From Macrotrachela quadricornifera (taxonomy: Eukaryota > Rotifera > Eurotatoria > Philodinida > Philodinidae), in the NCBI GenBank assembly GCA_022393335.1, contig JAJEKB010020319.1, forward strand, positions 139,732 to 203,731: 64,000 nucleotides of DNA, given 5' to 3'. A program made the translations under genes and the position numbers. Shown here piece by piece: positions 44,416 through 55,800 of the stretch. The stretch's first letter is position 1, and every line of letters begins with the position of its first letter. The notes beneath the pieces were generated by a model. The model saw only the letters and a list, made by a program, of their open reading frames with translations, was not told where the DNA came from and did not search any database.

Positions 44416-45553
44416 TTAGTCTGACACGTTGAACATAAAATCATTCGATGCATAATTAAATTCTGTACCAGAGGTGCAGAACCTTCCAAAAAAATCAAAA
44501 TTTTTCCCACCTGCGGAAATTTTGGTCGAAAAATTTCCCAAAGTATTTGTTCACCAATCACAGTCCTATTTTATCTCAAGCAAAAACACAAGTAAAAGCA
44601 TGCAACAGTTTTCTTTCTTTCGTTACTCTTCATGCGACATTGCAATTCTTTCTTCCTGATCTTTTCTCAAGCGGTTCAAAACAACCGACCCAAGTGAAAC
44701 TAATTTAAATGTACGATACTGTTCTGTTTTTAGTGGAAAATTAAGCGAGAATAGGTTAGACTTTCGTTATGAAGTCTGCTAAAGTCTTGAAACTCGCTGT
44801 TTGCTCTTGGTTTCTCCTCATAATATTTTTTTAAGAGTTTCCAATATTAACTATTCTTCAAACTTTTTCTGTTATAAAAGACTTCCAAAATTTTCTCATA
44901 GTGATCGATTTTCAAAATTTTCCCATCCGGACGGGGGCGTATGAGAAAGATTCTGTACCTCTGTTCTGTACCCAGCACAACCTTCTAGAGACTGAGCATA
45001 AATCATTGAGCAAATTTTATGTCGCAATACCGATCAGGATCTTAAAAAACCTATATTTCGGGTTAAATTCCTATTTTTCGAGCGATGACCAATCTTGAAT
45101 GTAAGACTATTCGGTTTAGAATTAAATTGTCTACCTACCACAACCTTCTAGATACCCCGGCAATCTTTTAGAGATCCAGCGCCGGTCACTAGGTGATTTT
45201 TAGAGATAGGTCTTGGAATTCGCTGACAACTTTACTTATGCCATTTTTTCCTGTGTTTTTTTCTTATTACACACAAAAAAGAAGTATGAGACAATTTTCC
45301 ATTTTCTTTTCTCTGTTTGCAATAATATTCTCCTTTTCTTCTAAATATAAGCAGCTTGTTGTCAAGAGTAAAGGCTTCATTTTCATTCCCTTTCAATCAC
45401 ACGTAAGTATTCACTCCATAAAATTTAAACATGAAATTCCGTAGGAAATAAGTTAGCTGCGCTTATTCACGAATTTTCGCTTCTCCACTGATTGCAACTA
45501 GCTAAAAAGAATAAAAGTTAGTGCTTACAGCAAACTACAGTGGGATAAAGTCG

Positions 45554-45937
45554 ATAACTAGGGATGTCAGTTTGAGTTTCCATTCCTAAAAACTCGAAAC
45601 TCATACAAAGTTCTGGATTCCTGGGATCGAAAAATCACTTGACAATTTATTTCTGCATATTTTTCAACAAGCTGGAGTCTTTAGACATATTGCTTCTTTG
45701 GTTTCAAAGCAAATATAAGTTCCCGGGTTCTTGCGAACGAAAACCCGCTCCACCTTCCTAGGAACCCGGAAACATATAATGACTTACCTCAACATGAAAG
45801 CAAAACTATGTCTAAAGATTTCATCGTATGCAAAAACATGCAGAAATGAATCGTCTAATAAGTTTCTGTTCCTAGGAACCTAGAACTCGGTATGATTTCT
45901 GAGTTCCTATAAATGGAGCCTGAAGCTGACAGCCAAA
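45554..45937. mobile_element. Nested palindromic MITE with TAGGGATGTCAG end
   Basis: The left arm GGGATGTCAGTTTGAGTTTC corresponds to the inverse of GAGCCTGAAGCTGACAGCC on the right. Inner matches include ATTTATTTCTGCATATTTTT (45646) against AAAAACATGCAGAAATGAAT (45830), and GTCTTTAGACATA against TATGTCTAAAGAT. No coding. Confidence 0.75.
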
Positions 45938-47489
45938 ACAAGATTCTCTCTGTCAAAATACTCATTTTCAGGGCTTTCCGTAAAATGCCTATAGAAAATC
46001 GAGGATTCAATATTTTTTAAAGCGGCTTGCACCAATATTCATACGACTCTTTCCTCTACGACGTATTTTAAATTAAGCAAAATCTGAGGATTTCGATTGA
46101 GCAAGTTTTCTGTGTTCACCGTCGCAGCTTATATGGACTTGCTCATTAAAACCATATAGTCGTGGCCTGAGTTCAAAAAAGTTGAATAACTCAAGCCATC
46201 TTTTTCAAAGATATTTTGACATCAGAAGATTGAGTTTCCCACGGACTATCGCTTGATATTATTAAATGTCTCGGGATCTCGTTGGATAGCCCTTTTTTTG
46301 CTCTACCCAAAACTATAATAAAATTTCTGGGACAACTGACATTAGTAGAGAAATGTAGCCTTACACTGAAAAAAAGAACAAGAAAATATGCAAAGACCCC
46401 ATATGGGTGGTCTAATTTTGGGTCTGGAATTCCTTTATAATGAAGATTTAATAGATGTTCATTTATACGGTTTTGTAGGGCGAGATTTGCTTTTTGAAAT
46501 GCGTTATGACTCGAAAAGATTGTGACAAGTTAAGATGAAGAAAATATCTAAATACTGACTAATACAGTTCAGTATGACAAAAAATTGTTTTCGAACGGCA
46601 TGCTGGACCATCATTCATTGTTTGCTTCATAATATTTCAAGGGTAAGCTAGAATGAACTAAAACTCTGGATTTAGAGGCTTTTGATGATACACTTTCATT
46701 TCGGCTGAAAAAAAATATAGGGATTAAAATTTTAAAGAATATGATCCTATTTATCAATGCTCAATAAAGTCCCTCCCATAATAGAAGTCCTTCTTGGAGA
46801 AATCGACTTGTCAAATATATTAGAAACCACCTCATTTTAAAACTTTTTTGAGTGTTTTGAAAACTTTTATCTGTGTTTTCGTAGTAAAACTTTCAAAATT
46901 ATAAGATTTTAAGATTAAAATGTATAATATTTTTATTTATTTATATTAAAACCTCACAATTTTTACAAAAAAATTCTTTAAAAAACCGATAAAAACTCCG
47001 AAAATCCTCTTAGCGCTTTTGAAAAACTTGAGTATTTGAAATCTTTGAAAATTCGTCGAACATATTAGAAACTCCCTTCGAAAATTTTGAATGCTGAACA
47101 GTTTAGAAGCTCCAAGGGGCTTCTATTAAAGGAAGGGGGTTTATTGTCAAGGTCCGTCTCTTAAAAACCGCCAAGCATCAACCTCAGATAGCCCTGAAAA
47201 CGCTTCAAGTATCATCATTAAATAGGTCTCAAAAACCTCCAATTAGCATCCTTAGATAGCTTGCAAAAATTTACAAGGCTTTAGCTAGCGAATTTGATTC
47301 ATTTTCTACAACCGATTTACTGTTATAACGAGAAAAATAGACGAAAAAAAAATTTGGTAAACTATGGACTCAGTTTTGATTGGCTTATTTTTTCTATATG
47401 AAGTGAGCCACATTTCTTTGGTTCGCTTCATACGATCGAATATGGTTAAAATTTTGCATCTTCCACCCGACTTTTTCTGCTGTACATAA

Positions 47490-47810
47490 CATGTCTTTTA
47501 CAGGACTGTTCCCCGCTGTGGATGAATCATCTACAACAGAAATTTTCCCGTCACACCTGAAGCTTTTTGGACAGGACTTTTACCGGTATGCGTCAGGTAT
47601 TCGCCATAGGAATCGTCTCGCCGTGCGTAATACCTCTTTTTTATTAGACTTTTCACCGCATCTGGAACCTCTGATACAGAGCTTTTCCTGCCGTGCATCA
47701 GGCATCGTTAGTGGGACTCTTCTCATCAGGTTCAAGCTGCCATCCTCTTTCGCATCCACGTTGGACACGATCACTCTTAAAATTGTACTGAACCGCGTCA
47801 TTTGATTAGA
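47490..47810. repeat. Degenerate tandem repeat
   Basis: Phrases such as GGACTTTTACCG-TATGCGTCAGGTATTCG, AGACTTTTCACCGCATCTGG and TTTTCCTGCCGTGCATCAGG recur about every 60-70 bp with heavy divergence. The open frames on both strands here (47491-47805 and 47580-47801) are translations of the repeat and not supported as genes. Confidence 0.5.
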
Positions 47811-47829
47811 AAGTGAATAAAATCACGGT

Positions 47830-49055
47830 CTCTTATGACTCGGATGAAGTTTCAAGCACGCCTTCCTTTCTTACCCTCCAATCACTCTGCCAAATTTCCT
47901 TAGCGCACTCAAGGAACTGATGCGAATAGTTCCATGACGCTATCTCTCACGATGACTAAATACATAGCGAACAGACTTATCAGAATCTCGATCTGTATTG
48001 ATCGCGATGAAATTTCACCTAGCGCCTTCCGCGCACCTTGTTTGGTGGTTCCAACCCTACGTTGCCTTTCCTCAGAAGCTAAGGAAGTAGTGTGAAAACT
48101 TTTGTGTCGCTAGCTATCACAGAGACTGAATCCATAAGACGCTAGCAGCTTGAAGTCTCACTAAGCAATTTTTCGCTCTTCTTTTCAGCTAACTTGATAG
48201 AGCTCGTCAAACTCTACAGGAACTGATATAATGATAGGAGTTTCAGCACATTTTTTCGACAAAACGCATGAAGAGTCACAGCAGAAAGATGAAATTTTTG
48301 AGAAAAAACGAAAAATTTTCATATTTTTTAGTCAGAAAAATTGGAAAAAATTTCGTATTCCCCTCATAGGTACTGATTTGCAAGGAATAGTATGGGAAGT
48401 TGTTTTGGTCAGCTGAAACTTGATATTCTCAGCTACAATTCAAATAAAAATTTGTGGAGAAAGTCAAATGTATTAGTGAAGATATGCGTAGAAACTTTTC
48501 TCGGGGACTTTTGGAACACCCTGTAGATACGTCATCGTTGTGAGTCAAGAAAAAGAACAAATAAGTTGTTTTTGTGAGTTATAGAAAACAAATGGATACA
48601 CCATAGTTGTGAATCAAGGAAACGCTCGTATACATTTTTTTCTTATAGCCTATTAGAAACCTTCGATTTTCATATTTAAACCAAAGAATCATCGATACAA
48701 AATGATTAATCTTAGAATCCTAAGAGATTCGCTAAATTTCTGAAAAATTCATGCAAATTTCATTACCGTATGACATGGATAAAATCTCACCCAAACACCT
48801 CCATCCTACTCCTATTGATGGTAACAGCAGTCTACAAAACTACCCCTCCACTCAGAAAAACACCGTGGAAAGTTTGGTAGTATTAGCTAAGACATTACTA
48901 TCTGGGTGAGATTTCACCCACATCCCACACCCACGGTGGGTGACCCAGCTGTGACCTTCCTCCGGGCCTGGGTATGCACCATGCAAAGTTTGGTGGTCGT
49001 AGCTTTTACAGGGACTGAATGCATAGCGAACAGACAGACAAACATTCTTCTTTAT
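47830..49055. repeat. Diverged satellite-like array, about 160-bp units, with an unrelated insertion
   Basis: Blocks like GATGAAATTTCACCTAGCGC (48007), GGTGAGATTTCACCCACATC (48905), CAAAGTTTGGTGGTCGTAGC (48983) and GACTGAATGCATAGCGAAC (49014) recur in the same order at about 47840-47980, 48005-48140, 48780-48900 and 48900-49040. The stretch 48160-48780 lacks the pattern. The frame 48852-49112 minus is spurious. Confidence 0.6.
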
Positions 49056-49060
49056 ATATG

Positions 49061-50320
49061 TTGGGGACAAAATTGAAATTTGTCCGGACAGAATTAAAAT
49101 TGAAGATGACACTTTCTAAGTCAACTCTTCATAAAAAAATCTTCAAAGGAATCTCTATCGTGGGTGCCTGATGAGTTAATGAGGGATAGAAGGGCTCCCA
49201 ACAGATTTCGGTGAGATCTCTTAAAGATAATCCGTTCTTTTTTTTGTCGAACTTTTTGAAAAATTTTTTTGTTTATATGCGTTGTACATTTATCATCTGT
49301 TGATATTTTAATCGTCGTTTAATGACCTCAATCTGTCCCTTCATTTCATTGCTATCAGAAGCCCATGAGAAGCTATCTACCAAAAAAAGATTTTTGAAAA
49401 CTTTTTTTAATGTGCTCAGTGGATCCCACATGAAAAGTTGTTCATGAAAGTGTTGAAAAAAATCAGATCGGCCTGAATTTATTTTTCATTTTTCTCAAAA
49501 ACTGATTTTTCACCCATGCTACACGGTTGTAACACCGATAATCTTCCTTTAACTTTGTCCGATCGGGCTGAAATTTTTATCGCAGATGCTTTGAAGTATT
49601 GTCCAGAGGTGAAATTGGCCGTTTTAATTTCTGATGTTTTCATCCGAACTTATAAGATTCTAAAGATCACAAACTTGGCTATGGCAAAACTCTTCATGTA
49701 TTTTCTTTTATAAAAAAAAGAAAGTGAGCTTTTAAAAAAAGCCGAAAAATACTTCTGCGATACGTCCATAGGTATTCCCAAAAAATTTTCAGCTTAATCG
49801 GACGAAATTTAATAGAGAAAACCGATGGCACAATGAGACCCTATGAAAAGTCCTTGATCCTCGAAAAAATCCAAAAAGATCCCTTTTGAAAATTTTTTCC
49901 TCGAATATGTGTCTAATCAATTTAGGTTTCCCATATGTAGTAAAAATTCCAGCTCGATCAGACTTGCCGTCTCTGAGACTTGAAAATCATGAAAAAAGAG
50001 GGGAGGGTACCATTAAGAACTTTGTAAGGAATCCCTCTGGAGATGATCAGTATTACCAGGGTCTCTCAAGGAAGCCACCATTAGAATTTCATGAGAATGT
50101 TAGACTTATGCAAATTTTTGAGGGACACCTTATTCGGAGACTCCCCAGTGAGTTTTAGAGAGATTTCTGAAACGTGCTACTTCCTAGAAAGTCCGTTAGA
50201 GATATTCGGCTTGAGTTCCTTTGAACAAAACTGAAATTCGAGTTTTGTCCGGACAAAATTAAAATTCTAATTCTGTCTGGACATATATCAAATTTGACCA
50301 AATTTCAATTTTGTCCCCAA
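49061..50320. mobile_element. TIR element ending TTGGGGACAAAATTG
   Basis: TTGGGGACAAAATTGAAATT at 49061 is exactly inverted at the right end (AATTTCAATTTTGTCCCCAA, 50301-50320). Subterminal TTGTCCGGACA motifs occur on both sides. TATA-rich flanks lie on both sides (TTATATATG and TATATATATA), consistent with insertion at TA. Length 1,260 bp. The open frames 49516-49713 and 49886-50158 match no family I know. Confidence 0.75.
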
Positions 50321-50324
50321 TATA

Positions 50325-50710
50325 TATATAGATAATGAAAAAATGAAATCTTTGGATCGATATATTTGGCGTAGGGCGAATTTGACTGCACAGTCAACAG
50401 TTGTATATTCAAGTACTAGTCTTAGTCTTCAATTTAGGATAATAGATTCGTTCCCCATCGTCCATTTAAGATCACACTAAAAATGCCGTATTGATGGTGT
50501 TATCTAGTTGTTGACCAGTCAGAAAAATAGTGTTTCTTAGCTTTTCCTATTTCAGGAACCGTGACGACGAGGAACGAATCTGTTATCCTAGAGTGAAGAC
50601 AAAGACTAGCATTTGAAAATATAACTGTTGACTATGCTGTCAAATTCGTCCTACGAGACATATATATCGATTCAAAGATATTATTTTTTCATTATGCCCA
50701 TATAGAGAGA
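50325..50710. mobile_element. Palindromic MITE (GGATAATAG family)
   Basis: Arms of about 190 bp: ATAATGAAAAAATGAAATC (50333) against the inverse at 50690, ACAGTCAACAGTTGTATATT (50390) against its inverse at 50625, and GGATAATAGATTCGTTCC (50437) against GGAACGAATCTGTTATCC ending at 50589. The inner part is shared with the truncated copy at 40781-40872. Confidence 0.8.
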
Positions 50711-52680
50711 GCTTATACACACTTTCGATTTTTAAATAGAAGTGCATTGAACTGATGGCTATTACACCGTCAGATAGGCGTTAGATATATGTGTTTGATA
50801 CAACCAAAATGCAAGGCTAATCATCGTGTTATTGTGCTGAATATCGTAACGCAAAATATGCTATTTTCTCAATTTTGTCATAATGTCTGCTCTCTATATT
50901 CTATATTTAGTAGACATAAATTAGTCCATATAGTTATGTGTTGAATCTACTATTGTAGTGCTTTATAAACATGTATAAAACTCAGGTAATTAATTGTAAT
51001 TACAGGTAAATATCGATTCAACAAAATGCAAAAAAGCACATTAGTACTGAAAAGCTGATCCTTTGAGACCTTAATTTTACCATAGACTTAGGGTAGTGGG
51101 ACCTTTAATCACTGAAAGTTTCAGCTTGATCCGTTAAGATCATTGTAAACGTGGTAGATTTCCGGTAGAACTACCCTTTACTCAAGTTTCAAATGACCGA
51201 TACAGTACTTTTTCACCGCAAAAAATGTATAAAATTTCTGAAAGTTTTGTGAGTTCGATATTAAACAATTTTTATAACCCGTACTATTTAGTATTAATAA
51301 ACTCTATTATTGATGGGCTTTCATTTGGTATAAAATTCATTATTTACTCTATTTGTAATTATAACGTTACTACCTTATCAAAATAGTTTTTCCAAAATAG
51401 TAGAGCTTTTCACACTGCATCTTGTGATATATTGTTTTTCTTAATACAATCTACTAAGTGATAATAAAATGAAATACAAAAATGACCCACCTATTATGAT
51501 CCTAATGGTACCAGTTAATTTGAAACAACAATTTCATAAAAAGAGAAATTTTTTTTCAGTCAGTCTATACGAAATTAAGATGCGAGGTTCACTAGTTATG
51601 ATATGATCTAAGTAGATATGAACTGACAGTCGAGCTTTGATTGCTTAGAAACTGATCAATTAAAACTTTAAAAAAAATTCGGATTCTATTGAATTACTAT
51701 TTTATGAGACGATGTATTTAGAGAAGGATGAATTCATTACACTTTTGAGGGTTAAAATAAAGAAATTATATACGATAAGAATATTTACAGGTCATTTAGA
51801 CATGTTTTTTTTTCTTTTGAATTCATCTCTATAATAATTGCAGAAATAATACTAACAGCAAATGCTTTTTTATTGATCGTTATTTGTCTCAAACCAATTA
51901 GAACGAACATTTAAAATAAATGTTATTCTATTCAAGTTGACATGCCCATTATAATGATGATAATAATTCAAATTCATTTTCACATATGATAAATAACGGA
52001 TGTATCCCACAATAAATTATACTAATTCTTATTGAAATTTTCTATCTCACTAAAAACCTACTATAAATATTGCTTGTATGCCAAAAGATAGAGAATTGAA
52101 AGCTCCATAACATTGCATATGTTGTTGACTTCAATGTATCAGTTTTGAAAAACTCTAGATTAAAATGTAAACATATTCAGTTACTCTTACTGCGATCATT
52201 GTTGTAGACCTTCCTGCAGTTTAAAAGATTGTCGCATGCACCTCATTAACATATTTTTTTTTCGACAAGAATCTACCGAAATTTATAATATATAAGGTAT
52301 AAATAATAGTTAATAACAAGATTAATTACATGATGAGTTTTACTTAAAAAGCAACGTCACTTAACGAAAGAAAAGCATTCTTTGTTAAACATTGTTTTTA
52401 CAATGGGATTAGTAGGTCTTCCCTTTTTCAGAATATTTTCGTAATATATTGGAACGTTCACTTTAAAAAATTAGTGAGAATACCTAATATACGAAATTAT
52501 AACATAGTTTTCGACGAATTTTCGTATTTTCATTTCACTTTAAGAATAATAAAACCGAATTTGATCTATGAGTAATGTAATAATTGATGTGTAAGTTTAT
52601 ACAGACAATATACGCTTAAAAGGTTTCATTTAACTATAAAAAAACGATGATTTATTTTATTTCTTGATCATTTACAGTTT
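50711..52680. other. AT-rich spacer with one MITE relic
   Basis: Contains a dispersed block GAGCTTTTCACACTGCATCT at about 51402, and a repeat at 51100-51175 shared with 22415-22490. No exons recognised before the 5'UTR exon near 52.68 kb. Confidence 0.45.
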
Positions 52681-52877
52681 GACTGGTAGTACAAGAAATT
52701 CGCGAGTTTCTCTTGAGAATATTCATATTGAATTATCTGCACCACAAAGATCAAATTCAACAGATAATATTAATTAAAGGTAAATTATTTTTTATATTTT
52801 TTAAATTGAATCTATTATCAAATGCAATCTTTTTTTCTTTTAAAACGAATTTTAGCTGCAAAAAAGCAACGCTAAAA

Positions 52878-55800
52878 ATGCTTTGTGTTGTGAAAGTTAT
52901 AATTGGTATTATTATAGCTGTAGTAATTGCTACTGTTATCATTACTCCAGTTGTGATTACTCAACTACAAAAACAAGGTAATAACAAATCACTATCAAGA
53001 GCAACTACTTAGGGTTATCCAAAAATAGTGGCGGAGATCATTTATTTTTCTAATAGAAAACATGAAAAGATTTACTTTTTTTCCCAACAAATAGAACGTC
53101 TTTTCACCATATTTTTCCATGCTATCTGATCAATATTCAACTAATGTTATGACAATAAAATTCCCATAAAGACTGTTTTTGATGAAAACTTGCTGGTAAC
53201 ACAGTAGATCGTTATTGATGGGACCAGGCCCCGCGCAAGGGTGCTGGGTTTGGGGGGGGGGGGGGGGCAGGACCCCTGAGGTAGTCTGATTGAAGAAAGC
53301 AAAATTTTTTTTTTCGCATCAGACTTAGTATTAATCTTTATCGTACAATCTGAAGTGCAATATTTTTCGCGGAGCGAAGACTTTTTGCAACTTTCTTAGA
53401 AAATTCGACTGTATTTGACAAATTCTCAACAAAACAACCAGTATATGACGTAAGAAACTTTCTCAATACTTCTGCGGTCGAAGGTGGCCGCTTTCGCAAC
53501 GATTCTTCTCGACTAGGCTGTTTCGAAGGAAAAATGGACTAAAGTTAGAAGTTTTTATGGATTGACTGCGGTTACGCAGATGTTATTTTTCGTGAAGCGA
53601 AAACTTTTCTCATATCAGACTCATGAAAGACTTTTCTTTTTCTTATTTTTCTCGAAAGTAAAAAGTGTTACTATAACTCTTAGTCATTTCGCCGTCGAAG
53701 GCGACCACATTACCGACGACTGCGCATAAATAAAGGTGTTCAGAAGGTAAAATGCAGTAAAATATACCATGAAAACAAGAAGATCAGAGTTATTTTCAAG
53801 GCGAGTATGCTCATGCGGCTACTTCTTCATGAAGCGAAAAATTCTAATATTTCAAAATTTTGTAGCAAAAAACATTGTTTATATGCCAGAATTTTAAGTA
53901 AAAAAACAGCTGATTTCTTCACCTTGCTGTAGAACTTCATGTTTTCGATCGATATCTTAACGATAATCGCCGATTATTATTATAAAAAGATCGTTCCCTT
54001 ACTTCCATTTCCACTCAGAACATCTCTGAAAGATTTTTTTTAAAATGTTCCAGTGAGATACTTTGCAGATTCAAAAAAATACTATCCATTTTGGTGTCTA
54101 ATAATAAATAATTTTTAATTTTTGGGGGGGTGCACACCCCCCTACAGCTCCCCACTTTCACGGGTGCTGGATGGGACGAAAAAAAAGAACACTTTTACAC
54201 CTCTTTTTACCGTCATTTCATACGTCGTATTAACAAACCAAGCATACCAGAAGATGCAGTGTCAAAACGTCTACAATTTATAAACGACCAGATATTTTAT
54301 AAACACACTTTTTTCTTTTGAAAATGAACGAAACTCTAAACGGCCAGATTTGCACGTTGTGAAAATGAGATGGTTTTTTTGTAAAAGGCGAATCCGTTCT
54401 CTTTTATCTAACCTTTCCATAATTGTTCATTGTAATGTGCGGAGATTTTCACGCTGCATCGTGTGGTGTTCTTTCTTTTTGTAAAGAAATATATCAAAAT
54501 AGTAAAAAGATGAGATGGAAGAGAATAACTTCGTTTTAACCGAAAAAACATTTCATTTTCACAACGTTCAAATCTAGCCCCTTCGAGTTTCCCAAATTTT
54601 TAAAACTGGAAAGAACATTCATAAAATAACTCGCCGTTTATGAATTGTGGACTTTTCAAATTGCATCCTTTGCTATATTCGATTTTTTCAATGCAAATTC
54701 AGAAATAATAACAGAATGAAATGCAGAAGTGTCTTACATCCGATGATCTATTGCTACTAACAAGTTTTCAACAAAACACAGTTCTTATAGGAATTCAAAA
54801 ATCATGACATTAGTTAAATATCATAACGATCACCGAAAAACATACAGCGAACGACGTCCTAACTTTTAATACAAAAAAAAATATTTTCCCAGCTTTTCAT
54901 TCGGACAAAGACACATCCCCATTTTTTTCGCAAAATTTTAAGTACGCGTGCGAGACGCTCATTGGCTAAGTATTATGTTAAAGTTGAAGAAATACAAAAA
55001 AAACACATCGAAATATCTCTTTCAAACTCAGCATACACCTTAACGGCAAATACATAATAAATTTCTACATTGTTCAATAGGGAATAAACTATTCTCATTT
55101 TTCTTAAACGATACGAGTTCGTTCTCTTTAACCATTTGACCCCCACTGGGAGGTATACTTCCCACCTAGAGATTTTTCAAAACTTCGAGTTTTTGACAAT
55201 TTTCGAGAAATATTTACAATAAATGTTGAATGCCACTAGAGTTCCGTACAAAACTACACGGATTGATAGTTTATGGAAAACAGTAAAAAGTATACTGTGC
55301 CATAGTTTTTAGGGATTCCCCCTCCCCCCAAAATATCAAATTTCGTCAGAAATTTGAAAATTGAGCTAAATACGTAGGATAATAGCCCGTCTCCAGACCT
55401 CCTAGAAATGACACAGATTTTTATCAAAAACTTCCTTTTTGGCTAAAAATTTGATAATTTCTGTAATCAGCTGCTTGAAAAACAGACTTTTTTAAAAAAA
55501 AACCAAAAACACTTTTGTTTTTTCTCCTTTTGTGAGTTGTCGATCTTGTCACGAAGATTTCTCCATCCAGACCCTTACGATATTTGTCATTTTTCTTTCT
55601 TAGAAAGAGCATGTTCAAGATGCAAAGTATCTTGAAATTCCTCTTTCCAATGAAGCTTTATTTATATGATAAATATATTATAATGTATACACACACTTAT
55701 GTAACTCGATACCCATTTTTCGCGCGTCCTTTTTGTCATTAAACTTGTCATTTTGTTTCTTTCCTAAAAACCTAAGAACTTGAAATAAAACTCTTTGGTG

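Larger units (their letters stand above)
43655..47470. mobile_element. 3.8-kb element with long inverted ends and subterminal tandem repeats
   Basis: About 43675-43760 (CGTATGAAGTGAACCAAAAT, GAGTCCATAATCCATAC) is inverted at about 47355-47440 (TTTGGTTCGCTTCATACGAT). Just inside both ends are arrays of roughly 35-bp units in opposite orientation: GATGATATTTGAAGATTTTT with TGAGGATTATTTAACG (43860-44040) and its inverse (47170-47290). The interior holds other MITEs and no transposase that I recognise. It could be one nested transposon; the exact ends are uncertain. Confidence 0.55.
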
